53,759 bases of DNA from a cf. Phormidesmis sp. LEGE 11477 (GCF_015207105.1 NZ_JADEXO010000030.1:1-53759), one strand, 5' to 3'; counted from the stretch's first letter, positions 37,245 to 46,045 are shown. Numbers and translations: made by a program. The notes: generated by a model not told the origin, from the sequence alone.

Positions 37245-37524
37245 AATTATTGATGTGTGCTACATATCTGGTTCGAGGGAGGTAGAAGTTACTTTTACTA
37301 ACGGTGCTCGATTAGCATGTCCTGTTGATGCCCTTGAAATGTTGACCTGGACTGGTTCAGAATTTGTATCAGCGCCACGCCCCACAGATGAGCAGCTTTC
37401 TAGCGTTCGAGTCTGGGCAGGCGGCTACGCTATTGATTTTCCTGAAATTAATCAGAATTTTGATATTGATGAGCTTGTGGCCCTGCTGCCGATAGATCGC
37501 AAGTTAGCTGGCGTCACATCGTAA
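37234..37524 (+). CDS. DUF2442 domain protein
   Basis: 96 residues. VEVTFTNGARLACPVDALEML and WAGGYAIDFPEINQNFDIDELVALL form a compact DUF2442 fold. Function unknown. ATG at 37234 is inside the DUF4160 gene, so the two are co-translated. DUF2442 members often neighbour DUF4160 members. No helix-turn-helix was seen that would make it a classical antitoxin. Confidence 0.8.
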   Translation: MENKIIDVCYISGSREVEVTFTNGARLACPVDALEMLTWTGSEFVSAPRPTDEQLSSVRVWAGGYAIDFPEINQNFDIDELVALLPIDRKLAGVTS

Positions 37525-37556
37525 CCGTCTAAATTCGTGATCATTCAAACTTGAGC

Positions 37557-38603
37557 TCAGCTTTTATTGAAAACGCTATCGAGTAAAGAAATTCCACCGA
37601 ACCGGACAACGTCGGTACAGGGCAACCCGGTTTCTTGAGAGACTGCTTCGATTGCATCTGAGGCTGCTTTCTCGCCCAATCCAAACGTATTGAGCGCAAT
37701 CCCGGCAACGGGTGTCTTCGCGAAAGTGCCGCCTGCTTGAACCGCTGTCTCATACAAAGTAATAACCTGCGAAAGGGAAGGAATTTCAAAGTCCGGGAAA
37801 TGCTGGATATGAGTCATTCCGGCTTTGTGAACCAGAATTAAAGCAGTTGGCTGCGAGCCTCTCATTAGCGGCAGCGTCGCCGTAGAGCCGGGGTTTAATA
37901 GCGAACCTTGGCCTTCGATGAAGAGAATATCTTGCTCTGGGGCGCTGCGAATGACGGCTTGTTCGACGGCCCCGGCGGCGTAGTCTACTCGAATGGCGTC
38001 TAGAGCAATGCCATCTGCGCCGAGCATAAGACCCGTTTGACCCGTAGCAACGAGTTTGGCGCGTTGTCCTTTGGCCATAGCAGCGCGGGTGAGCTCGATG
38101 CTAGTAGACATTTTGCCGATGGACATATCGGTGCCGACCGTGAGAATGCGATCGCATTCTAAAAGCCTAGCCTTGCCGCTGCCTACCTCCAATCCTTCTG
38201 GCTCTTGGCGAATGTCCCACACCCACCGACTGGGCTGAATCTGTGAGGCAATCTCGGGGTCTGCGTTCATCTGAGTGTGCAGCCCGTTCATGACGCTAAG
38301 TCCCGCACTCACAGCCTGTTTTACTTCTGCGTACCAAGGATCAGGAAGTCTCCCGCCAGAAGGCGCAAGTCCAATCGCTAGAACAGTGGGGTTGAACGCT
38401 AGAGCCGCCTGCACCGAAGCAACCACTGGAACCTGACGATCCACCCCCGTCAGAGCCTTGACAGATTGCCCAGCCGCTGCTTCGTCGATAACCGCGACGA
38501 TCTCATTTTGGCTATAGCGCAGTAAGGAGATGCCCGTTTTACCCTTGCTGCCGGCGAGGCCGTTATGTAGCAAGATAGCAATGCGATCGTTAGGGGTGAG
38601 CAT
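37557..38603 (-). CDS. DUF1611 family, DgcN-like D-glutamate N-acetyltransferase
   Basis: 348 residues. A Rossmann-like N-terminal half is followed by a P-loop-like GTDMSIGKMSTSIEL at about 177-191, the mark of DUF1611/DgcN. In some marine bacteria DgcN acetylates D-glutamate and the partner DgcA, an enolase-superfamily enzyme, epimerises it to the L-form. The partner gene overlaps it upstream by 14 bases, the same pairing. The biochemical role in cyanobacteria is an inference. Confidence 0.75.
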   Translation of the reverse strand: MLTPNDRIAILLHNGLAGSKGKTGISLLRYSQNEIVAVIDEAAAGQSVKALTGVDRQVPVVASVQAALAFNPTVLAIGLAPSGGRLPDPWYAEVKQAVSAGLSVMNGLHTQMNADPEIASQIQPSRWVWDIRQEPEGLEVGSGKARLLECDRILTVGTDMSIGKMSTSIELTRAAMAKGQRAKLVATGQTGLMLGADGIALDAIRVDYAAGAVEQAVIRSAPEQDILFIEGQGSLLNPGSTATLPLMRGSQPTALILVHKAGMTHIQHFPDFEIPSLSQVITLYETAVQAGGTFAKTPVAGIALNTFGLGEKAASDAIEAVSQETGLPCTDVVRFGGISLLDSVFNKS

Positions 38604-39642
38604 GAAGAGAAAGTCCTAGTCCAGGTCGCGAGTTTGGCATCAAGATACCGTTTTCTAGGTGTGCGCCAGAGAACGGGTCGTCTTTGAGATTAAAGTGGCT
38701 ATCGAGATCGAGGTGATCAGCCAGTGGAGCTAGGTGAGAGAGGGCAGTATTGGCGATCACACTGTCCGAATAGCAGCCAAACATCACCTGCAGCCCGCAG
38801 GCTTGGGCCGTATGAATCATCCGCCGGGCTTCACTCAGACCACCAGATTTCATCAGCTTAATGTTAATGCCATCAATGCAGTGGGCCAGGCGATGAATAT
38901 CGGCGCTATCAAAGCAGCTTTCGTCGATGAAGATCGGCAGCGGCGACTGAGCGCGTAAGGCTGGGAGCAGATCGTCATGGGCGACCGGTAGCGGCTGCTC
39001 TAGGTAGGTGACGCCGCGATCGGCGAGCCAGTAAGACATGGTCAGCGCATCGGTCAACCGCCAACCGCCATTAGCATCGATACTGACTTTTGCGCCTTTA
39101 GGCACCTCGGGTAAAAGCGCCTCGAACATGGCTTGATCAGCAGCGATGCCAGCTGGCGCACCTAGCTTGACTTTGACAGAGGCCACGGTTTGCTGGTCGC
39201 GCCACTGCCGGAGACGTTTGACGGCATCTGCTGGGGAACTAATGCCAATGGTAACGGCAGTCGGGGTGATGCGATCAAGGTCTAATCCCCATAGCTGCCA
39301 TAGCGGTAGGCCAACCTTCTTTCCCAACCAGTCGTGTAAGGCAACGTCCACGGCTGCCTTTGCCGCTGAGCAGATCGCTAAATCATCACATATCGACGCA
39401 ATTTTTTGCTGCTGTAAAGGATAGAACCCTGACAATTTCGTCGATAGTTTCTGAAGGTCATGAGCGATCGCTTCAGTTGTTTGAGTTTTGTTACCGATGG
39501 AAAAAGGAGACGCTTCACCCCAGCCTTCTATGCCATCGGCGCTGACTTTGACCCAAAGGTTTGTTGAGCCCGCATTTGTCCCCCGGCTAATGGTAAGCGG
39601 CACTCGCTTATGGACGGAGAAGGGCTCAATCTGAATCTGCAT
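38590..39642 (-). CDS. Enolase-superfamily epimerase (dipeptide epimerase / DgcA-like)
   Basis: 350 residues. Muconate-lactonising-enzyme fold with the catalytic VKVKLG (KxK), metal ligands in DANGGW, LEQPL and DESC, and the opposing lysine in INIKLMKSGG. Family members are L-Ala-D/L-Glu epimerase of murein peptide recycling or N-acetyl-glutamate racemase DgcA. Operonic coupling to a DUF1611 gene favours the second. ATG at 39642. Confidence 0.8.
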   Translation of the reverse strand: MQIQIEPFSVHKRVPLTISRGTNAGSTNLWVKVSADGIEGWGEASPFSIGNKTQTTEAIAHDLQKLSTKLSGFYPLQQQKIASICDDLAICSAAKAAVDVALHDWLGKKVGLPLWQLWGLDLDRITPTAVTIGISSPADAVKRLRQWRDQQTVASVKVKLGAPAGIAADQAMFEALLPEVPKGAKVSIDANGGWRLTDALTMSYWLADRGVTYLEQPLPVAHDDLLPALRAQSPLPIFIDESCFDSADIHRLAHCIDGINIKLMKSGGLSEARRMIHTAQACGLQVMFGCYSDSVIANTALSHLAPLADHLDLDSHFNLKDDPFSGAHLENGILMPNSRPGLGLSLHAHP

Positions 39643-39663
39643 TGCTAGGGCTAGTAAGGGGCG

Positions 39664-39750
39664 CTATTCTATGGCATTCGCGATCTCCATAGTGTTGTCT
39701 TTGGGGTCGCGAATGTATACAGATAGAATAGGGCCAAGCGCTCCCGTTCG
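39664..39750 (-). pseudogene. Relic of a glyoxalase/VOC-family gene (C-terminal part)
   Basis: The minus strand encodes RTGALGPILSVYIRDPKDN followed by MEIANAIE and a stop, which closely resembles the C-terminal beta-strands and metal-ligand E (in IEI/MEI) of glyoxalase/bleomycin-resistance proteins. Upstream the frame runs into the end of the vWA gene in another frame with no further homology. Only about 29 codons remain. Not a working gene; probably the remnant left by insertion or deletion. Confidence 0.6.
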
Positions 39751-39751
39751 T

Positions 39752-40984
39752 TTACTGAAGCTGAGTTTTTGAGGCGATGCGGGTTTTCTTGCGATCGCGC
39801 TCCGACAACTCTTTTCCTTCTTGCAGCTGAGTCGCGTTCCTTTGCAGCACCGTTGCCGCGTTTTTATCGCCCATCTGAATGGCGGTGTTTGCCGCCGACT
39901 GTAGCATCGTGACTGCGCCAGTGCGATCGCCAGACTTTAACTTATCTTCTGCGATCTGGGTCTGTCTGTATTTTGCTAGTGCCAAGATATGCTGCTGCAC
40001 GTCTGGATTGACATTGGCCGTGTAAGCAGACTGGACCAAAATATCAATTGTCTGTGGCTCTGTCGACTGCGCCGTCAGGTCAAGCGCTGGGTCGTCGTAG
40101 GTGACTTGAACTTTGACAATTGGTACAGTGCCTTCTGCTAGCTGGGGCACATACATTGTCAGCAGAATCACCCTCGGTTCATCGATCATCAGATCGCCAA
40201 TGCGGATAACGGCTATATTTTCTTGCGTGTTGGCGCTTAGCTCTACGGTTTCAGGCGCGACTTGAGCGACGGGTTTGAGATCGGCCAAGCGAGTGCCTGA
40301 CAGCAGCTCCAGGTTCAAAAAGGCGTTGGTTAGACTGACAGACTGCATGCGGGTGAACAGACGCCCGAAGGTGGCGATTGCCTCTTCAGCATGCTCGATG
40401 TAGCTCAGCGATCCGCCGCCCGCATCGGCGATTTGCTCCAAGACATCTTGGTTCCAATGGTCGCCAAAGCCCAGCGTGTTTACCGTCAGGTTATAGCCAA
40501 CTGCCACATCAGCTAGCTTGATTGCCCTAGCATTATCGCCGTGCTCATTCTCACCGTCGGTTAGCAGTAGGAGCTGGGAAATGTAGCCTTCTTTGCCAGC
40601 AGCAAGCTGCTCGATTCCCGCTTTTAGGCCATCGTCAATGCAGGTGCCGCCGCCCGCCCGCAGGCGGTTGATTCGTTTTTTGATTGCGTCAAGGTCGGTT
40701 GCGAGTTCGTTGGAGATTAGGACTTCGGCTTTGTGGTCAAAAGCGATTATTGAGATGCGATCGCGCGCCGTCAGCCTATCCACAATCCGGCTCGCCGCCT
40801 GCTTGACCGTTTGCAAAGGCGTGCCCATCATCGAACCACTGCGATCCAGCACAAAACAGACATTCAGCGGCGCAGAGCTGCCACCCCCCTTAGCCGCTAC
40901 AGATACCGATAGCTGACGCTGAGCGCTCGCTTGATCAGCCGAAAGGTGAGCATCACTAAGCGCACACTGCAAATCAACCTTCAT
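39752..40984 (-). CDS. Von Willebrand factor A domain protein
   Basis: 410 residues. vWA domain at about 38-215 with an intact MIDAS: DRSGS at 47-51, the threonine in GGGTCID and the aspartate in LLTDGENE. The C-terminal half is a beta-rich region then a helical Gln/Ala-rich end. No signal peptide, so cytoplasmic or membrane-associated. It follows two paralogous membrane proteins by 70 bases on the same strand and has GAGGTG 6 bases before the ATG, so likely the third gene of one operon. Ligand unknown. Confidence 0.85.
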   Translation of the reverse strand: MKVDLQCALSDAHLSADQASAQRQLSVSVAAKGGGSSAPLNVCFVLDRSGSMMGTPLQTVKQAASRIVDRLTARDRISIIAFDHKAEVLISNELATDLDAIKKRINRLRAGGGTCIDDGLKAGIEQLAAGKEGYISQLLLLTDGENEHGDNARAIKLADVAVGYNLTVNTLGFGDHWNQDVLEQIADAGGGSLSYIEHAEEAIATFGRLFTRMQSVSLTNAFLNLELLSGTRLADLKPVAQVAPETVELSANTQENIAVIRIGDLMIDEPRVILLTMYVPQLAEGTVPIVKVQVTYDDPALDLTAQSTEPQTIDILVQSAYTANVNPDVQQHILALAKYRQTQIAEDKLKSGDRTGAVTMLQSAANTAIQMGDKNAATVLQRNATQLQEGKELSERDRKKTRIASKTQLQ

Positions 40985-41054
40985 CTTGGCACCTCGCTAC
41001 TACTGACATAACACTAAACTAATGGATTCCCGATTAAAGAAACCGCTAGCACCT

Positions 41055-41918
41055 CTACTTGCCCTTTTGGGAGCCTTGAGAGGTGTAGGAGGCTGCGAAT
41101 CCAATGACTTTCTTCGTCTCAGCAATAGCTTTAGCCTTCTCTCGACGGCGAGTTGCCCACCAAGTCACAAAACCAGCTACAGAAGCAGGACCAATCGTCA
41201 GTCCTAAAAACTCCCCCAGATTATTAGCAATAAATTGTCTGAACGAATAAGGAATATTAGCCCTGACTGGACGCTTAGATTCAAACGTAACAAACTCACG
41301 CGGGTAAGTTTGATTGCTGTCCTTCGGACTAAACTCTACTTTTGCCTTGAGTACAATCAAATGGTTCCCAGCTTTGAGCGGCGTCACGTTCCATGACCAA
41401 AACTGCTCATCCTCAGAGAACACCGTCTGGCGCCCACTCTTAATAGGTGACACTCGGAAGGCTTCGTCGTCAGCCCACAGGATTACCTCTGTGCCCATCG
41501 GATCGTACCTTACAGCGGAGCGCTCAATCGTGACGTCGCCCTCTATGTCCAACCGGCTCAATACTTCATCAGTCGCTTCCTCTGCTAAGCCAGCCTCTAT
41601 CTTCGTTTGCACGTTGACCTGCATCGTCTCAGGCACATTGTGAAAAAAATCTCCAACTGTCAAACTATCGAAGAACTCCTTTACTGCTTTTTCTTCACTC
41701 AGCCGAGGTAGCGGAGCAATACTGGCAACTGTACCTTGCTCACCTGCTGTACCTTGCTCACCTGCTGTTATATCAGGAGCTGGCTGCGGTGGAGGACTTC
41801 CAATATTGTCAACTGGGTCAGGATATGGTTGAACTCTCGTGAGTAGGAAAAGGCTGCCGATGCCAATACAGGCCAGCAGAGTGATGAGAAGAGCTGGCTT
41901 TACTTTTTTATGTTTCAT
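41055..41918 (-). CDS. Envelope protein of unknown family, paralogue of the upstream gene
   Basis: 287 residues. N-terminal membrane anchor (LLITLLACIGIGSLFLL, about 10-26), a Pro-rich linker with GEQGTAGEQGT from an 18-bp duplication, then a predicted beta-sandwich with GDFFHNVPETMQV, an EATDEVLSRLDIEGDV segment and FWSWNVTPLKAGNHLIVLKAKV, and a second membrane segment near 245-262. The middle region resembles, from memory, a beta-rich domain also attached to TIR or CHAT-type proteins of bacterial conflict systems. ATG overlaps the previous stop (ATGA). Function unknown. Confidence 0.75.
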   Translation of the reverse strand: MKHKKVKPALLITLLACIGIGSLFLLTRVQPYPDPVDNIGSPPPQPAPDITAGEQGTAGEQGTVASIAPLPRLSEEKAVKEFFDSLTVGDFFHNVPETMQVNVQTKIEAGLAEEATDEVLSRLDIEGDVTIERSAVRYDPMGTEVILWADDEAFRVSPIKSGRQTVFSEDEQFWSWNVTPLKAGNHLIVLKAKVEFSPKDSNQTYPREFVTFESKRPVRANIPYSFRQFIANNLGEFLGLTIGPASVAGFVTWWATRRREKAKAIAETKKVIGFAASYTSQGSQKGK

Positions 41919-42781
41919 TGGATCTGGCTTATGCTTGCCGCAGAGAATTTCTTTTGGTAGTGACGCTTACTCAGTAGCCGCGTCACAAATCCAATCAGTA
42001 CTGCTGAGAGAACCAGCGTATAAATTTGCCAATAACGACGAAAACTCAACCTGAGCGTAGAGATAGAACTTCCCCTAACCTGTATGGGTCTTTCTGCCAA
42101 TAGTAATCTTTGCTCTCTTCCAATAGAATTGGGAAAGTCGAGACTCAAGGTTGATTCCAAGGTCAGACTGTAGCTACCGCCTAGCAATGGCGTAACTGAC
42201 CATCGCCATACATCCGCGTCGTTTGCTACGACAGCCTTTCTACCTGCTGATATGTCCTCTATCAAAAACATATCTGGATTCCCAACCAGACGCAGCTCTA
42301 CGTTTAAAGGATTGTATAAAGTAATCTCTTCTAAGCTGATCGGCTCATCTATGTCCAAGGAGTCGAGAATTTCTTTAGTCACCTCATCGGCGATACCTGC
42401 TTTTATAACGATGGGCTCTTCGACCTTCAGTTCAGTAGGGATAGTATGAAAGAAATCACCTTCTACTAGACGGTCGTATATGGATGTGACAGTACCAACA
42501 GAAGGGGTAGATGAGCCAACGCTCAGGCTACTCTCCCCTTCTGCCAAGGATTCTCTAGGTAAAGCCTTAGAGGATGCGTCTAACGAAGAAGCGTCAAATG
42601 GAGAAGCTAACACCGGAGCAGATTCAGTATCTTCTGAACCGCTTATGGGAATCCCTCGAACAGATATGCGCTCGTCGCTGACAGATGGTTGCGGTGGTAC
42701 TGTCTGCTGACACGCCGAAATCGACAAGACCAAAAACAGACCAAGCTGAATCATCAGTAGAGGGAAGATAAACTTCTTCAT
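41915..42781 (-). CDS. Putative lipoprotein, tandem paralogue of the downstream gene
   Basis: 288 residues from the ATG at 42781 (MKKFIFPLLMIQ...); the frame to 42841 adds 20 residues before the signal. Signal ends in SISAC, a plausible lipobox. After a Ser/Pro-rich linker comes the same domain as in the neighbour: GDFFHTIPTELKV, KEILDSLDIDEPI, VWRWSVTPLLGGSYSLTLES, then a C-terminal membrane segment. The two arose by tandem duplication and are now diverged. First gene of the trio. Confidence 0.75.
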   Translation of the reverse strand: MKKFIFPLLMIQLGLFLVLSISACQQTVPPQPSVSDERISVRGIPISGSEDTESAPVLASPFDASSLDASSKALPRESLAEGESSLSVGSSTPSVGTVTSIYDRLVEGDFFHTIPTELKVEEPIVIKAGIADEVTKEILDSLDIDEPISLEEITLYNPLNVELRLVGNPDMFLIEDISAGRKAVVANDADVWRWSVTPLLGGSYSLTLESTLSLDFPNSIGREQRLLLAERPIQVRGSSISTLRLSFRRYWQIYTLVLSAVLIGFVTRLLSKRHYQKKFSAASISQIQ

Positions 42782-43051
42782 AGACCTAAGGATGGCTGGA
42801 CGTGCTGAGTGGAAAGGTTTTGACACACTCGAATGTAGCAATATTCAAGTGTTTTTCTTAGGTGAATTAGAGCACAGGTAAAAGTAGATAGTGTCAGACT
42901 GAAGGGATTTGTAGCATAAGGACGGTATTGGTGTGGTTATCCGCCACAAACCCAAAGCCAGTGCCGCCGCACCCCAACCGCTAGCGAGCTACTATAGTAT
43001 GCAGATATTTTAGATGTCGAAAAGTAAAAGTTAGCGCAAACGCAAGTCCCT

Positions 43052-43744
43052 ATGAGTTCTCCTATCAAGGCCGTTCAAGCTCCCTACGGTGGAGGCAGCG
43101 CGGCCTATCGGACACCCCCACCCGACCTCCAATCGCTGCTGCTAAAAGAGCGCATCGTCTATTTGGGCACGCCGCTGGTTTCTTCTGACGACTTCAAACG
43201 TCAAATGGGCGTAGATGTCACTAAGCTGATCATCGCGCAGCTGTTGTATTTAGAATTTGACGATCCCGAAAAACCGATTTACTTCTACATAAACTCAACC
43301 GGAACCTCTTGGTATACCGGCGATGCGGTTGGCTTTGAAACCGAAGCCTTTGCTATTTGTGACACGCTGAAATACATCAAGCCCCCTGTACACACCATCT
43401 GTCTAGGTCAGGCAATGGGCACCGCCGCGATGATTCTTTCTTCTGGTGCAAAAGGCTCTAGAGCTAGCTTGCCTCACGCTACTATCGTCCTCAATCAGAC
43501 TCGTTCTGGGGCGCAGGGTCAGGCAACAGATATTCAGATTCGAGCAGAAGAAGTACTGGCCAATAAAGCCGCTCAGCTCGATATTCTATCTGCTAACACG
43601 GGCCAATCGACCGAAAAGCTAGATAAAGACACCGATCGGATGTTTTATCTAACCCCAGAAGAGGCCAAAGACTATGGCCTGATCGATCGGGTGCTGAGCA
43701 GTACGAAAGAGCTGCCAACGGCGATTCCAGCGGGGGTTGTTTAG
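43052..43744 (+). CDS. clpR: Catalytically inactive Clp subunit ClpR
   Basis: 230 residues. SPIKAVQAPYGGGSAAYRTPPPDLQSLLLKERIVYLG matches cyanobacterial ClpR. In CLGQAMGTAAMIL glycine (about 123) replaces the nucleophilic serine of ClpP, and the usual MIHQP reads VLNQT, so Ser and His are both lost. It forms mixed heptamers with ClpP3 in the essential ClpP3/R protease of the cytoplasm. Followed three bases later by another Clp-like gene. Confidence 0.9.
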   Translation: MSSPIKAVQAPYGGGSAAYRTPPPDLQSLLLKERIVYLGTPLVSSDDFKRQMGVDVTKLIIAQLLYLEFDDPEKPIYFYINSTGTSWYTGDAVGFETEAFAICDTLKYIKPPVHTICLGQAMGTAAMILSSGAKGSRASLPHATIVLNQTRSGAQGQATDIQIRAEEVLANKAAQLDILSANTGQSTEKLDKDTDRMFYLTPEEAKDYGLIDRVLSSTKELPTAIPAGVV

Positions 43745-43747
43745 GTC

Positions 43748-44422
43748 ATGCCCGTAGATAGAATTATGCGAGTTCCCTACAATTTGCCGGGCAGTCGCTC
43801 TTGGCAGTGGGTGAATATTTTTACCCGGATGAGCCAAGAGCGCATTCTGTTCCTTAACCAGCCGTTGACGGATGGGGTGGCTAACTCTTTGGTCTCGGCG
43901 CTGCTGTATTTGGATTCGGAAGATCAAAGTAAGCCAATCTATCTGTATATCAACTCGATTGGCGATCCGGTGATGTCTGGCCAGGCAGATGAGTCGGCTG
44001 GGATGATTTCGATTCGAGCGGGCCTAGCAGTCTATGACACGATCGCGCATATCAAGTCAGAAGTGCTGACGATTTGTATGGGAACGGCCTACGGCATGGC
44101 AGCGGTGCTACTCGCGGCTGGCGTCAAGGGAAAAAGAGCGGCGCTACCTCATACCAGCATTGCGCTAACTCACCCGACTACCCTGACTCGCGGCCAGGCG
44201 ACCGACATCAATCTAGAAGCGACCGAGGTGTTGGCAAAGCGGAAGCTGATTCAGCAGATCCTGGCAAACAGCACAGGCCAGAGCGCTGAAAAGATTGCGA
44301 AAGATATGGAGCGGATGTTTTATCTTTCTCCAGCTGAAGCCAAAGACTATGGATTGATCGATCGAGTCATTGAGAATCCGGCGCTAGCTAGCTCCTCTGT
44401 TCCTGCGCTATCTGAAGCTTAA
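43748..44422 (+). CDS. Second ClpP-like paralogue lacking catalytic residues
   Basis: 224 residues. Starts with RVPYNLPGSRSWQWVNIFTRMSQERILFLNQ, closer to ClpP3 than to ClpR in its N-terminus, but in CMGTAYGMAAVLL a glycine (about 116) replaces the serine, and the histidine position is altered (IALTHP). It carries a 14-residue insert (about DPVMSGQADESAGM) after INSIG. Likely a non-proteolytic ring subunit. The two-gene clpR-clpP3 arrangement is the one I know from Synechocystis and Synechococcus; I am unsure how widespread the third gene is. Confidence 0.8.
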   Translation: MPVDRIMRVPYNLPGSRSWQWVNIFTRMSQERILFLNQPLTDGVANSLVSALLYLDSEDQSKPIYLYINSIGDPVMSGQADESAGMISIRAGLAVYDTIAHIKSEVLTICMGTAYGMAAVLLAAGVKGKRAALPHTSIALTHPTTLTRGQATDINLEATEVLAKRKLIQQILANSTGQSAEKIAKDMERMFYLSPAEAKDYGLIDRVIENPALASSSVPALSEA

Positions 44423-44475
44423 ACCCAGAGCCTAAATCCGCAACCTAAACACGACCTTTTATTTCACTTTTTGCC

Positions 44476-45078
44476 ATGCCTATCGGAACTCCCAGCGTCC
44501 CCTATCGCCTACCCGGCAGCACCTACGAGCAGTGGATTAGTATCTACGAGCGGCTGTTCAGGGAGCGAATTATCTTTTTGACTGAAGAAGTAGATGACGG
44601 CATTGCTAACGCCATCGTCGCCTACATGCTCTATCTCGATTCTGAAGATTCCACCAAGCCGATCTATCTATACATCAACTCACCAGGTGGCTCAGTCACA
44701 GCGGGCATGGCGATCTACGACACCATGCAGTACATCAAATCTGAGGTGGTGACAATTTGCGTAGGGCTAGCGGCCAGTATGGGCGCTTTTTTGCTAAACG
44801 CAGGCACTAAGGGTAAGCGGCTAGCATTGCCCCACTCGCGAATTATGATTCACCAGCCTTCGGGCGGGGTGGGTCGTCGTCAGGCAACTGATATTGAGAT
44901 TGAAGCGGTGCGGATTGTCCAGGTGCGTCGTGAGCTAAATGAGCTGATGGCGGCGCATTCGGGTCGGACGATGGAAGAGATTGAGCGGGACAGCGATCGC
45001 GACAATTTCATGTCGGCAGCCGAAGCCAAAGAATACGGCTTAATCGACCGCGTGATTGAAGAGCGTTTACCAGCATAG
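44476..45078 (+). CDS. clpP: ATP-dependent Clp protease proteolytic subunit (ClpP3 type)
   Basis: 200 residues. Catalytic triad is complete: Ser101 in VGLAASMG, His126 in MIHQP, Asp172 in IERDSDRD. Starts [20 protein letters not shown], like cyanobacterial ClpP3. Serine protease ring that degrades proteins delivered by ClpC. 53 bases after the inactive paralogue, so probably one operon. Confidence 0.94.
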   Translation: MPIGTPSVPYRLPGSTYEQWISIYERLFRERIIFLTEEVDDGIANAIVAYMLYLDSEDSTKPIYLYINSPGGSVTAGMAIYDTMQYIKSEVVTICVGLAASMGAFLLNAGTKGKRLALPHSRIMIHQPSGGVGRRQATDIEIEAVRIVQVRRELNELMAAHSGRTMEEIERDSDRDNFMSAAEAKEYGLIDRVIEERLPA

Positions 45079-45208
45079 GTTGCCTGCCTGTTAAGGGGCG
45101 ACACGAGCAAGCACCCAAGAATGGGGAACAATTATTAGCCAATTTGACAAAAATTGATTAAAGTTTGTCTGCTGTCCTTATCGGCCTAGCCTAGAAGCCG
45201 ACGCTGCT

Positions 45209-45994
45209 ATGAAACTGGCTCATCACTATCGCACGCTAGGACTAGGCCGTAGTGCATCTTTCACAGAGGTCAAGGTCGCCTATCGTCAGCTGGTGCGAAA
45301 GTATCATCCTGATCTCAATCCAGATGAGCAGGCAGCCACACAGTTCATTGCGATCAACGAAGCCTATACTGCTCTTTCAGACGCCCTTTCTAAAGCACAC
45401 AGAAACAAATCAAGCAGAATCGAGCTACATGAAACGGCACCGTTTGAAAGCACTAAAGCTAAAGACGGTGCCGCTTTTCGTGAGCAGGCAGCCGCAGCAG
45501 AGCCGCTGGACTTGGATGAACTGAGACAGACCTTAGAAAGGTTAGGCATCGGCGATTTTCAAAAGTCACAGAGAAAGGCTAGATCAGTCGGTAGAAAGAA
45601 GCGGTCGGTCGAAGACTATAAACAAAAGCCTCCGTCAGCTAGAGCAGACAATGTCTCAGTAGTAGATAGCTCAGGAGTGCCCATATCAGAGGCCGATCGG
45701 CTGTTGAAACGGGATGCATATACGCAGTTGAAAGTGCTGCTCGGACAGCAAAAGTTTCCAAGGGCGATCGCCCTAGTAGAAGGTTTATCCAATCGCCTGC
45801 CAACCGATCTAGAAATCAGCCAGTGGAAAGCAATTGTCTACCAGCGCTGGGGCAGACAGCTGATCAACGAAGGCCAGCTACGCAAAGCAAAAATCTACTT
45901 GAAAAAAGCTACTCGGGTTGATCCAAATAACTCGACGTTAGGGGCCGAGATAGAGCGAGATCTAGCGCGGTTAGCCATTCTAAGAAGCATTTAG
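45209..45994 (+). CDS. J-domain protein with C-terminal TPR-like region
   Basis: 261 residues. N-terminal J-domain (about 4-65) with HPD in RKYHPDLNPDEQAATQFIAINEAYTAL, needed for stimulating DnaK ATPase. There is no G/F-rich region or zinc finger, so it is a class C J-protein. C-terminal half (about 165-260) has TPR-like helices (YTQLKVLLGQQKFPRAIALVEGL). Cytoplasmic. It follows clpP after 130 bases. Confidence 0.9.
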   Translation: MKLAHHYRTLGLGRSASFTEVKVAYRQLVRKYHPDLNPDEQAATQFIAINEAYTALSDALSKAHRNKSSRIELHETAPFESTKAKDGAAFREQAAAAEPLDLDELRQTLERLGIGDFQKSQRKARSVGRKKRSVEDYKQKPPSARADNVSVVDSSGVPISEADRLLKRDAYTQLKVLLGQQKFPRAIALVEGLSNRLPTDLEISQWKAIVYQRWGRQLINEGQLRKAKIYLKKATRVDPNNSTLGAEIERDLARLAILRSI

Positions 45995-46045
45995 TCTGCA
46001 GGTCAGATTGTTTCTATGTTGGTTCTTAAGTTTCTAGGTGGACTC

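Noticed and set aside
39752-42781. Classical MoxR-vWA operon
   Set aside because: No AAA ATPase of the MoxR family is adjacent.
45144-45149. TTGACA before the J-domain gene as a promoter
   Set aside because: No -10-like hexamer at 16-18 bp.
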